In this document: positions 1 to 6,869 of the stretch, piece after piece
Position numbering within the stretch: position 1 is the first letter of the stretch
How the letters are laid out: every line of letters begins with the position of its first letter
NCBI GenBank assembly: GCA_031279735.1
Contig: JAITHX010000020.1
Location: 1-9,743, forward strand
From: Prevotellaceae bacterium
Lineage (GTDB): Bacteria > Bacteroidota > Bacteroidia > Bacteroidales > UBA932
DNA: 9,743 nt
Direction of reading: 5' to 3'
The notes under the pieces: model-generated
The model's input: only the letters and a program-made list of their open reading frames with translations
Told to the model about the DNA's origin: nothing
The model's database searches: none
Translations under genes and position numbers: made by a program

Positions 1-80
1 AATTACGAATTACGAATTACGACCGGCTTCGGCTGTATGTCCGCAGTCGGGACGTAATTCGTAATTCGTAATTCGTAATT
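1..80. repeat. Inverted array of 7-bp repeats (AATTACG / CGTAATT)
   Basis: Three tandem copies of AATTACG (1-21) face four copies of the reverse complement CGTAATT (53-80). They flank a 31-bp GC-richer spacer (22-52) that shows no repeat itself. The left arm may continue before the window. As RNA or single-stranded DNA the arms could pair into a stem of about 21 bp. The units are perfect, which suggests recent expansion or active maintenance. The right arm stops at 80, next to the truncated palindromic element that starts at 82. Function is unknown; cyanobacteria have comparable short tandemly repeated heptamers (STRR), but homology is not implied. Confidence 0.9.
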
Positions 81-81
81 G

Positions 82-149
82 AAATCTGTGTCATCTGTGT
101 GCTAAAAACCCGAACTGCATCCCTTATAAGTTATTTCTAACACATCCCT
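82..149 (-). repeat. Truncated copy 1 of a palindromic MITE-like element
   Basis: This stretch matches the right half of the complete element at 5519-5677. It has the internal ATCTGTGTCATCTGTGTGC-like segment, the CTAAAAA-CCGAACTGCAT segment, and the complete 22-bp terminal inverted repeat at 128-149 (AAGTTATTTCTAAC followed by ACATCCCT). The left half is absent, and the break coincides with the end of the 7-bp array at 80. It has no coding capacity. The strand shown is arbitrary because the element is palindromic. It is either a deletion derivative or one end of a copy interrupted by the array. Confidence 0.8.
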
Positions 150-218
150 AAAACCCGCTGCAACGCGGCGAGAAAAGGGTGCAATTCGCAGTTCGTCATT
201 GACCCCGCGTCCGCAGGC
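150..218. other. Intergenic stretch without recognisable gene
   Basis: I see no open reading frame with a plausible start and no RNA gene here. It contains a GC-rich segment around 156-175 and degenerate heptamer-like units around 183-203 (AATTCGC, AGTTCGT, CATTGAC). These may be a decayed left arm of the array that follows at 219. Confidence 0.4.
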
Positions 219-288
219 AATTCTTAATTCTTAATTTTTAATTCTTAATTCCTAATTCTTAATTTTTAATTTTTAATTCTTAATTCCT
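219..288. repeat. Ten-unit 7-bp array (AATTCTT variants) upstream of uvrB
   Basis: Ten consecutive 7-bp units start at 219 and are variants of AATTCTT, AATTTTT and AATTCCT, with no interruption. Differences between units are confined to the fifth and sixth positions. The last unit ends at 288, which is also the first base of the TAACTTTG promoter element of uvrB. The array therefore occupies the whole region where the -33 element and any upstream A/T-rich contact site would lie. No unique spacer or opposite arm of good quality is visible. Confidence 0.9.
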
Positions 289-295
289 AACTTTG
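288..295 (+). promoter_or_regulatory. Bacteroidota-type -7 promoter element of uvrB
   Basis: TAACTTTG is a perfect match to the TAnnTTTG -7 consensus used by the Bacteroidota primary sigma factor. No TTTG -33 element is seen 19-20 bp upstream, because that space is filled by the A/T-rich heptamer array. Transcription would begin a few bases downstream, giving a leader of roughly 45 nt before the ATG at 347. The same TAACTTTG sequence recurs before the gene at 3954. Confidence 0.7.
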
Positions 296-346
296 CGGCG
301 TGTAAAAAGATGCGGACATCAAAGGATAAAAAAGAATAACAGGTTC

Positions 347-2353
347 ATGGAGTTTCAACTCGTTTCTCAATACAGGCCTACGGGCGATCAGCCGGAGGCG
401 ATAGAAAAATTGCTGAAAAGCATAACGTCGGGCAAGCGCTGCTCGACGCTTCTGGGCATAACAGGTTCGGGCAAAACGTTTACGATGGCTAATGTCATGG
501 CGGCGCTGAATCGTCCCGCGCTGGTGTTGAGTCACAATAAAACGCTTGCCGCCCAGCTGTACGGCGAGTTCAAGAGCTTTTTCCCGAAGAACGCGGTGGA
601 GTATTTCGTGTCGTACTACGACTATTATCAGCCCGAAGCCTACATTCCCCACACTGACACGTATATCGAAAAGGATTTGCAGATCAACGACGAAATAGAG
701 CGTCTCAGACTGAGCGCGACGTCCTCGCTCCTTTCGGGGCGAAGGGACATAGTGGTGGTATCGTCGGTATCGTGTCTCTACGGGATAGGCAATCCGCAGG
801 ATTTTCATGCTAATACTGTTTCGCTCGAGGTTGGAATGAGAATTGGCCGCAACAAGCTGCTGTTTTCGCTGGTTGACGCGCTCTACTCGCGCAACGAGAC
901 GGATTTCAAGCGGGGGTCGTTCAGGGTTATCGGCGACACGGTTGACGTGTATGTGGCTTACGGCGACTATGCCTGTCGCCTTATTTTCTGGGGCGAGGAG
1001 CTGGAAAAGATCGAATTGTTCAATCCTGTTGACGGGTCGCTGATTGACGCTCCTCAGCAGATCAGGATATATCCGGCTAACATTTTCGTGACGCCCAAGG
1101 AACGCCTTCATCAGGCGATGCGAAACATTCAGGACGATATGGTGGCGCGTCACGACTTTTTCCTTGCGCAGGGTCGGGCGCTCGAGGCGAAGCGAATCAA
1201 GCAGAGAGTGGAGTTCGACATGGAAATGATCAAGGAGCTTGGCTATTGTTCGGGCATCGAGAATTATTCGCGCTATTTCGACGGACGGGAGGCGGGCAGC
1301 CGTCCGTTCTGTCTGCTGGATTATTTTCCGTCGGATTTTATGACCTTTGTCGATGAAAGCCACGTATCCGTGCCTCAGATAAGGTCGATGTACGGCGGCG
1401 ATCGTTCGCGGAAGCAGAATCTTGTGGAATACGGGTTTCGGCTGCCTGCCGCTATCGACAACCGTCCGCTGAAATTCGAGGAGTTCGAGACTTTGACAGG
1501 ACAGATAATGTTCGTGAGCGCGACTCCGGCGGACTACGAACTCGAAAAGTCGGAGGGCGAAATAGTGGAACAGGTTATTCGTCCGACCGGGCTTCTCGAT
1601 CCGGTGATAGAAGTCCGCCCCACCGCGAATCAGATAGACGACCTGATAGAGGAAATACACGTCCGAATCAAGAAGAGCGAACGGATTCTGGTCACTACGC
1701 TCACGAAACGTATGGCGGAGGAACTGAGCAAGTATCTGGACAAGCTGCGAATCCGCAGCCGCTATATTCATTCGGACGTTGACACTATCGAGCGCATTGA
1801 ACTCATGGAGAATCTGCGCAAGGGGGTTTTCGATGTGCTTGTCGGCGTGAATCTTCTCAGGGAAGGTCTGGATTTGCCCGAAGTCTCTCTGGTAGCCATA
1901 CTGGATGCCGACAAGGAGGGTTTTCTGCGTTCGGAACGCTCGCTGACTCAGACGGCAGGACGCGCGGCGAGAAACGTCGAGGGCAAGGTGATCATGTATG
2001 CCGACAAGATAACGGCGTCGATGCGCCGAACCATCGACGAAACCGACCGCCGGCGTGAAAAACAATTAAAATACAACCAGCTGCACGGCATCACGCCCCG
2101 ACAGGCGATGAGAAACAATCGGGCGATTCTTGCGGGCGAAATAGTTGTTGCGGAGGATGGCTCGTATGTCGAGATGCAGTCCGACATAGCCGCCGAACCT
2201 GTGGTGCGCTACATGAACCGGCAAGAACTGGAAAAAGCTGTTGCCGAAGCTAAAAACCGAATGGAAGAGGCGGCAAAGAAACTCGATTTCCGCCAAGCCG
2301 CGACGTATCGCGACGAAATGTATGCATTGACTAGATTATTGGATAAACCGTAA
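347..2353 (+). CDS. uvrB: UvrB, excinuclease ABC subunit B
   Basis: UvrB is the damage-verifying, helicase-fold ATPase of nucleotide excision repair. It is loaded by UvrA and then recruits UvrC for the dual incision. The 668-residue product matches the family length (about 670). Walker A GITGSGKT lies at residues 37-44, followed by the aromatic-rich beta-hairpin region (YYDYYQPEAYIP, about 91-105). The DESH Walker B box is at 336-339, helicase motif VI QTAGRAARN at 535-543, and the C-terminal UVR coiled-coil motif that contacts UvrC (LEKAVAEAKNRMEEAAKKL) near 627-650. The ATG at 347 starts the conserved MEFQLVSQYRPTGDQPEAI N-terminus. An in-frame TTG at 293 falls inside the -7 promoter element and is rejected. 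The gene is intact. It lies 12 bp before the GH3-like gene and is probably cotranscribed with it. Confidence 0.98.
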   Translation: MEFQLVSQYRPTGDQPEAIEKLLKSITSGKRCSTLLGITGSGKTFTMANVMAALNRPALVLSHNKTLAAQLYGEFKSFFPKNAVEYFVSYYDYYQPEAYIPHTDTYIEKDLQINDEIERLRLSATSSLLSGRRDIVVVSSVSCLYGIGNPQDFHANTVSLEVGMRIGRNKLLFSLVDALYSRNETDFKRGSFRVIGDTVDVYVAYGDYACRLIFWGEELEKIELFNPVDGSLIDAPQQIRIYPANIFVTPKERLHQAMRNIQDDMVARHDFFLAQGRALEAKRIKQRVEFDMEMIKELGYCSGIENYSRYFDGREAGSRPFCLLDYFPSDFMTFVDESHVSVPQIRSMYGGDRSRKQNLVEYGFRLPAAIDNRPLKFEEFETLTGQIMFVSATPADYELEKSEGEIVEQVIRPTGLLDPVIEVRPTANQIDDLIEEIHVRIKKSERILVTTLTKRMAEELSKYLDKLRIRSRYIHSDVDTIERIELMENLRKGVFDVLVGVNLLREGLDLPEVSLVAILDADKEGFLRSERSLTQTAGRAARNVEGKVIMYADKITASMRRTIDETDRRREKQLKYNQLHGITPRQAMRNNRAILAGEIVVAEDGSYVEMQSDIAAEPVVRYMNRQELEKAVAEAKNRMEEAAKKLDFRQAATYRDEMYALTRLLDKP

Positions 2354-2365
2354 ATTCAAACTTTG

Positions 2366-3901
2366 ATGTTGCTAAACAAATTTATAATAAAACTATTTGC
2401 GAGCAGAATCAGCCGGCTCGACAAACTCAGGAAAAATCCGGCTGAAGCTCAGGAACGAATCCTGGCGAATTTGCTGAAACACGGGGCGAACACCGACTAC
2501 GGACGCAGGCACGGTCTGCGCGGCGCCGGCGACGTCGGGAAATTCGGCGAAAGGATTCCCGTTTCGGATTATCCCTCGCTGCAGCCTTTCATCGACAGGA
2601 TGCGCGCAGGGGAAAACAACGTGTTGTGGGACACTCCGGTTCGCTGGTTCGCCAAGTCGTCGGGAACCACGGCGGGAAAAAGCAAGTTCATCCCCGTGAG
2701 CAGGGAATCGCTGCACGGATGCCATTTTGCGGGCGGGAAGGACGTTACGCTCCAGTATCTGCTCAACAATCCCGAATCGCGACTGTTGCTCGGCAAGTCG
2801 CTCACGCTGGGCGGGAGTCGCAAAATCGACGAACTGAACTCAAAGGTCAGAACGGGCGACTTGTCGGCGGTGATGATTCACAATTCGCCGTTATACGTGG
2901 AACTTGCTCGCACGCCGTCGAAAAAAACGGCTCTCATACCGGATTTCGACCAGAAAACCGCCGCAATAGCCCGACAGTCGATAAGCGGAAACGTGGTGAG
3001 CTTTGCCGGCGTCCCGTCGTGGAACCTCGTGCTGATGAACCGTATTCTGGAGTATGGCGGCAAAAGAAGTCTGCTCGAAATATGGCCTCGTCTCGAAGTG
3101 TTTTTTCACGGCGGCGTGGCTTTCGGTCCCTACGTCGAACAATTCAAAAGAATCATCCCTTCCGAAACGATGCGCTACATGGAGATTTACAATGCGTCGG
3201 AAGGGTTTTTCGCCTTTCAGGACGATGCCGCCGACGACGCGATGCTGCTTCACGCCGACAACGGTGTGTTTTTCGAGTTCATGCCGGTGGCGGAAGCGGG
3301 CAAGCCTAATCCGACAACCCATACGGTGGCGGATGTGCGCGCGGGGGTCAACTACGCTCTCGTTATCACGACAAACGCCGGATTGTGGCGGTATTTGATA
3401 GGCGATACGGTGAAGTTCACTTCGCTGTATCCCCACAAAATAAAGATCACGGGGCGAATCGCTCATTACATAAACGTATTCGGCGAGGAGCTGATTGTGG
3501 AAAACGTGGAAAACGCGCTGACTGTAGCCTGCGGAGCCACCGGAGCCACAGTTTCGGAATACACGGTGGCGCCGGTGTTTATGAACGAGGCGGCTAAGGG
3601 ACGTCACGAGTGGCTGATAGAGTTCGACCGTCCGCCTTCCGACCCTGAATCGTTCGCCGACATTCTCGATAGGGCAATCTGCTCGGTCAACTCCGATTAC
3701 GAGGCGAAAAGATGCGGCGATTCGACGCTCTCGCGTCTGAAACTCACGGCACTTCCCCGAGGCTCCTTCCTCAAGTGGCTCGAATCGAAAGGAAAAGTCG
3801 GCGGACAGAACAAAATCCCCCGTCTGAACAACTCCCGCGAATATGCCGACCAATTGCTCCGAATTGTCAACACGAAGATAAAGCGGGATTTGTATATATA
3901 G
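2366..3901 (+). CDS. GH3 family protein (acyl-acid amide synthetase-like, adenylate-forming)
   Basis: This 511-residue protein belongs to the GH3 branch of the adenylate-forming superfamily. Plant members conjugate acyl acids such as jasmonate or auxin to amino acids through an acyl-AMP intermediate. Bacterial members are common in Bacteroidota, but their substrates are unknown to me. Visible motifs are the phosphate-binding loop SSGTTAGK at residues 98-105, YNASEGFF at 275-282 (the second ATP motif), GDTVKF at 346-351, and the hinge/C-terminal lid entry GRIAHYINVFGEEL at 363-376. There is no signal peptide, so it is probably cytosolic. The ATG at 2366 is preferred over the TTG at 2363 one codon earlier. 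The start lies 12 bp after the uvrB stop, without a convincing promoter of its own (AAACTTTG at 2358-2365 lacks the initial T), so cotranscription with uvrB is likely. The reaction is inferred from family only. Confidence 0.88.
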   Translation: MLLNKFIIKLFASRISRLDKLRKNPAEAQERILANLLKHGANTDYGRRHGLRGAGDVGKFGERIPVSDYPSLQPFIDRMRAGENNVLWDTPVRWFAKSSGTTAGKSKFIPVSRESLHGCHFAGGKDVTLQYLLNNPESRLLLGKSLTLGGSRKIDELNSKVRTGDLSAVMIHNSPLYVELARTPSKKTALIPDFDQKTAAIARQSISGNVVSFAGVPSWNLVLMNRILEYGGKRSLLEIWPRLEVFFHGGVAFGPYVEQFKRIIPSETMRYMEIYNASEGFFAFQDDAADDAMLLHADNGVFFEFMPVAEAGKPNPTTHTVADVRAGVNYALVITTNAGLWRYLIGDTVKFTSLYPHKIKITGRIAHYINVFGEELIVENVENALTVACGATGATVSEYTVAPVFMNEAAKGRHEWLIEFDRPPSDPESFADILDRAICSVNSDYEAKRCGDSTLSRLKLTALPRGSFLKWLESKGKVGGQNKIPRLNNSREYADQLLRIVNTKIKRDLYI

Positions 3902-3920
3902 CGGACAGCATTTAACTTTG
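3889..3920 (+). promoter_or_regulatory. Bacteroidota-type promoter for the nuclease-ATPase gene
   Basis: TTTG at 3889-3892 and TAACTTTG at 3913-3920 are separated by 20 bp, matching the Bacteroidota -33/-7 architecture closely. The -33 element sits within the last codons of the GH3-like gene (stop at 3899-3901). The downstream gene therefore has its own promoter and need not depend on uvrB-GH3 readthrough. The leader to the ATG at 3954 would be about 25-30 nt. Confidence 0.75.
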
Positions 3921-3953
3921 CGCCCTGAATTTATAATTAATAAGGTAAAAAGA

Positions 3954-5519
3954 ATGTCACGTATCAAATTTTTCAACACTACGGGTCCTTGCGATCCGAA
4001 ATATCACTATATGCTTCCTCCTGAAGAACGTCTGGTTGGCGCTCAGCTGCATCGTTATATCCGCGACGGTCTCTACTGGGCGCTTCACGCTCCGCGTCAA
4101 ACGGGCAAGACCGCTTTCCTGAAAGGCTGGATGCGCGAAATAAACGCAACGGACACGAATAAGGCTTTTTATGTGAGCTTGGAGCCGTGTCGGGGAGTAA
4201 AGGACGTAAGGGACGCGATGAACATCATAAACGGCGATATTGCAAAAGCCGCAAAACTGGAGGGTTATCCCGACCCCGCTCCCGAAGGAGGCGCGGCGGA
4301 ATTTCTCTTGTCCGACACGCTGAGGTCATTGTCGCAAATAGTCGCGCCAAAATCTCTCGTCATGCTTTTCGACGATGTAAATCTGCTGGAAGATAATCCG
4401 CTTGTCCGTTTTCTGAGTCTGTTGCGCGCCGGCTTCGCTTCGCGCGACGCGGGCGTGTTTCCCGTTTCCGTCGCTCTTGTTGGAACGCACGACCCGAAGA
4501 ATCCACTCGCGTCGTCGAAAGACGGAGTTTCGCTCAACCCCGGCACGCCGTTCAACATCAAAGCGGATTCGGCGACATTGAGTAATTTCTCCCGAAACGA
4601 CATCGCCCGCCTATTCGCTCAGCACACCGCCGAAACTGATCGGGAAATAACTCCCGCAGCGCTGAATTATGTTTACGAACAGTCGAAGGGGCAGCCGTGG
4701 ATCGTCAATTCCCTGTTTAAGCGTGCCGTCATGCGCGTTCTCGACGAGGACAGCGTTGAACCCGTCACCTTGGAACATGTAGCGGAAGCCCGCCGGCAGA
4801 TGATCGCGGCGAGCGAAACACATTTCGATGCTCTGAGAGAATATCTTCACGATCCGCGCGTCAGGCAAATGGTGCAAGCGATCATATCCGGCGACTCCTC
4901 TCAACTTCTTGGACTAAGCCACGCAGACACGGAATACGTCTTCGACACCGGATTGATTTGCAGGGATTCCGTTGTCGGAATCACGTTCGCCAATCCCATA
5001 TACGAGGAACTCGCAATCCGCTATCTCACTTCCGCCTGTCACGATTCGCTTCCGCCGGATTCATGGCAATGGCTGTCGCCCGAAGGCGATGTGGACATGG
5101 ACAGACTGATGAGGGAATTTCAAAAATTCTGGCGGCGTCACTCCGAAATATGGGAACAGAAATCGGACTACACCGAAGCCTTTCCCCACTTGCTGCTGAT
5201 GGCGTTTCTACAGCGGGTGCTCAACGGAGGCGGACGCATCGAAAGGGAATACGCCGCCGGTCGCGGTCGAATGGATTTGGCAATAGAGTATAACGGGAAA
5301 TGGCATATAGTCGAAGTGAAAATAGTTCACGACTACGAAACTCCGCAATTCGTTGAAAAGGAAGGTCTGGAACAGATAAGAGGCTATCGCGACAAAATCG
5401 CGCCGCACACGCAGTCGTATCTCGTGATTTTCGACCGTCGCGCAAAAGCAAAGCAACTGCAGTGGGACGACAGGATTACGTGGCGGACAGAGGGCGACGT
5501 AACCGTTGCGGGATGCTGA
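3954..5519 (+). CDS. AAA+-type ATPase fused to a PD-(D/E)XK nuclease domain
   Basis: The product has 521 residues and unknown function. It begins with the conserved FNTTGPCDPKYHYMLPPEER segment (residues 7-26) of a widespread bacterial ATP-binding family. Walker A APRQTGKT follows at 46-53 and a Walker B-like LFDDVN at about 138-143. A GTHD sensor-like strand lies near 180, and the helical lid GQPWIVN starts at 246. A winged-helix-like segment ends in FANPIYEE at 345-352. The C-terminus has the PD-(D/E)XK signature: E430/E432, D441 (GRGRMDLAIEY), E454 and K456 (EVK), and Q474/Y478 (QIRGY). All catalytic residues expected for DNA cleavage are present. The ATG at 3954 is chosen because the TTG at 3918 lies inside the promoter. 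The TGA stop overlaps the first base of the palindromic repeat at 5519. An ATP-dependent nuclease role, perhaps in defence or mobile-element biology, is inference. Confidence 0.85.
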   Translation: MSRIKFFNTTGPCDPKYHYMLPPEERLVGAQLHRYIRDGLYWALHAPRQTGKTAFLKGWMREINATDTNKAFYVSLEPCRGVKDVRDAMNIINGDIAKAAKLEGYPDPAPEGGAAEFLLSDTLRSLSQIVAPKSLVMLFDDVNLLEDNPLVRFLSLLRAGFASRDAGVFPVSVALVGTHDPKNPLASSKDGVSLNPGTPFNIKADSATLSNFSRNDIARLFAQHTAETDREITPAALNYVYEQSKGQPWIVNSLFKRAVMRVLDEDSVEPVTLEHVAEARRQMIAASETHFDALREYLHDPRVRQMVQAIISGDSSQLLGLSHADTEYVFDTGLICRDSVVGITFANPIYEELAIRYLTSACHDSLPPDSWQWLSPEGDVDMDRLMREFQKFWRRHSEIWEQKSDYTEAFPHLLLMAFLQRVLNGGGRIEREYAAGRGRMDLAIEYNGKWHIVEVKIVHDYETPQFVEKEGLEQIRGYRDKIAPHTQSYLVIFDRRAKAKQLQWDDRITWRTEGDVTVAGC

Positions 5520-5677
5520 GGGATGTGTTAGAAATAACTTGGAACACAGATGACGCAGATTCGACAGATTAACGCAGATTCAAATCCGCGTAAATCTGCG
5601 TCATCTGCGTCATCTGCGTCATCTGTGTGCTAAAAATCCGAACTGCATTCTTTATAAGTTATTTCTAACACATCCCT
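5519..5677. repeat. Complete palindromic MITE-like element, copy 2
   Basis: The 159-bp element is bounded by perfect 22-bp inverted repeats, AGGGATGTGTTAGAAATAAC plus TT at 5519-5540 and the complement at 5656-5677. Its interior is also largely self-complementary: CAGATGACGCAGATT-like sequence on the left faces AATCTGCGTCATCTG-like sequence on the right, around a centre near 5582-5593. It contains no ORF. It fills the gap between two convergent genes and overlaps both stop codons. Two more partial copies lie at 82-149 and 9545-9632. I see no target-site duplication. As RNA it would fold into a long hairpin on either strand, so it could serve as a bidirectional terminator. Confidence 0.88.
5594..5620. 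repeat. 9-bp tandem repeat inside element copy 2
   Basis: Three exact copies of ATCTGCGTC (5594-5602, 5603-5611, 5612-5620) are followed by a diverged fourth, ATCTGTGTG. In copy 3 of the element the expansion is on the opposite arm (GATGACGCG at 9575-9592 and a variant at 9593-9601). The unit number and the arm carrying it differ between copies. Confidence 0.85.
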
Positions 5678-6707
5678 ACCGCGGCAATATCGGAATAGTC
5701 ACCTCAAACACGGCGTCGGTCTTGATTATGGAAATTTCCCTGCTCCACATCAGTCGGTAACGTTCGGCGAGATTCATAAGTCCGATTCCCGCGCCGCTTT
5801 CGGGTTCCTTCTTTGGCTGCACGGGATTCGACACCTTTATCGATTCGCCGACGCTCTTTATAGTCACCTTCAGCGGATGTTTCTGGCACACCACGTTGTG
5901 CTTTATGGCATTTTCGACCAAAGTCTGCAAGCTCAGCGGAATTATCAGATAATCGTACAGCTTTTCGCCGACCGAGATTTCAAAGTTCAAATCGTCGCCG
6001 TAGCGAATCTTCATCAGATTGCAGTAGGCTCTGGTAAAATCAAGCTCGTCGCGCAAACTGATGATTTCCTTGTTTTGCAAAGTGTAGCGAAACACGAGAG
6101 CGAGTTGCTGCACATACTCGCGGGCTTTTTCGTCCTTCACGAGCGAATTGAGCGTGTTCAGCGAATTGAAGAGAAAATGAGGGTCAACCTGATTCTTAAG
6201 CGCTTCGTAGCGGCTTCTCATGTATTCGGCTTGCAGAGCGTTTTTTTCGAGTTCGGTCTTTTGCTGCTTGATGAAGATGCGTATCAGCTGAGAGGACAGA
6301 ATCACCAGCAGCGCTATCACGTAGTCGCGATACAGACTGCCGCGAAGGAATCCCTTCACTGCCTTTGGACGATACTCGAAGTCGAACAGGTTCACCTGTA
6401 ATCCCGAAATGAGAGTGCTGAGAAAATAAGTCAGCACCGCCGAACAGACAATTATAGCCAGCAGCTGTAGCCTGCTCTTCAATTTCGTTCTGAACAAAGT
6501 GAAGCTTAGCATGTAGAGAATGAACATCAGCGTGAAGTTGGAAACGATGTTGACTGCCGTTTTTTGCGGGTCGAACACAGGAATATGCCGCAGAGCTCCA
6601 CCCTGAGGTATCTCTCTCGCATAGAAAAATGACATGAAGTAAATGGCGTTTAACAACAGACTTATTGCCGCCGAAAGAATCAAAGCCGTCTTAAAATTTG
6701 TTTTCAT
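5676..6707 (-). CDS. LytS/YehU-type sensor histidine kinase
   Basis: This 343-residue membrane histidine kinase belongs to the His_kinase (LytS/YehU) family, which normally phosphorylates a LytTR-domain response regulator. Four hydrophobic segments (about residues 7-29, 51-72, 79-103 and 126-147) form the membrane part. A short coiled-coil-like linker (148-173) follows. The phospho-acceptor motif DPHFLFN is at 175-181, with His177. The ATP-binding domain shows the N box VENAIKHN at 264-271 and the glycine box GAGIGL at 305-310. No extracytoplasmic sensor domain of any size is present, so the stimulus may be sensed within the membrane. The ATG at 6705-6707 begins a typical MKTNFKTALI membrane start. 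The TAG stop is formed by bases 5676-5678, inside the right end of the palindromic element. No response regulator gene is adjacent. Confidence 0.93.
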   Translation of the reverse strand: MKTNFKTALILSAAISLLLNAIYFMSFFYAREIPQGGALRHIPVFDPQKTAVNIVSNFTLMFILYMLSFTLFRTKLKSRLQLLAIIVCSAVLTYFLSTLISGLQVNLFDFEYRPKAVKGFLRGSLYRDYVIALLVILSSQLIRIFIKQQKTELEKNALQAEYMRSRYEALKNQVDPHFLFNSLNTLNSLVKDEKAREYVQQLALVFRYTLQNKEIISLRDELDFTRAYCNLMKIRYGDDLNFEISVGEKLYDYLIIPLSLQTLVENAIKHNVVCQKHPLKVTIKSVGESIKVSNPVQPKKEPESGAGIGLMNLAERYRLMWSREISIIKTDAVFEVTIPILPR

Positions 6708-6728
6708 TGCTTATCGTAATTTAGGGTG

Positions 6729-6760
6729 CGAAGGTAGGCGGATTAATTGTCGTTCGCGAA
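6729..6760 (-). promoter_or_regulatory. Possible promoter of the histidine kinase gene
   Basis: On the minus strand TACCTTCG (6736-6729) is one base away from the TAnnTTTG -7 element. A TTCG (6760-6757) lies 20 bp upstream at the -33 position, where TTTG would be expected. Both elements carry the same T-to-C change, so the promoter may be weak. The kinase ATG is 21 bp downstream. Confidence 0.45.
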
Positions 6761-6836
6761 AAAATTCTTGCCGAAACGGAAAAAAGAAGCGATGAAAGTG
6801 AAAATCGTTTCAGTGAATCGAGCAGGATTATTTTCT

Positions 6837-6844
6837 TACTTTTG
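6837..6844 (+). promoter_or_regulatory. Bacteroidota-type -7 promoter element of fmt
   Basis: TACTTTTG perfectly matches TAnnTTTG and is followed by GC, as at the uvrB and nuclease-ATPase promoters. No clear TTTG -33 element is visible upstream. The site lies 25 bp before the fmt ATG at 6870 and argues against the much longer reading from 6747. Confidence 0.65.
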
Positions 6845-6869
6845 CGGAAATTTTGAAATGGAAACTCGT

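Noticed and set aside
1..290. CRISPR array
   Set aside because: The repeats are 7 bp, are contiguous rather than separated by regular spacers, and no cas gene is present.
293..346. 18-codon N-terminal extension of uvrB from TTG
   Set aside because: The TTG is inside the TAACTTTG promoter element, so it would not be in the transcript, and the added residues are not conserved in UvrB.
287..2065. 592-codon open frame on the minus strand opposite uvrB
   Set aside because: It lies entirely antisense to a clear uvrB, shows no recognisable domain, and has the Arg/His-rich composition typical of a reverse-strand shadow.
2626..3309. 227-codon open frame in another forward frame of the GH3-like gene
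   Set aside because: It overlaps the GH3 reading frame throughout its length and shows no domain; it is a frame shadow.
2891..3979. 362-codon open frame on the minus strand opposite the GH3-like gene
   Set aside because: It is antisense to a gene with several conserved motifs, and its hydrophobic start is the complement of the intergenic A/T-rich stretch. No family resemblance is seen.
6747..6869. 41-codon N-terminal extension of fmt
   Set aside because: It crosses the TACTTTTG promoter element, and Fmt proteins begin close to the KIVYMGTP strand.
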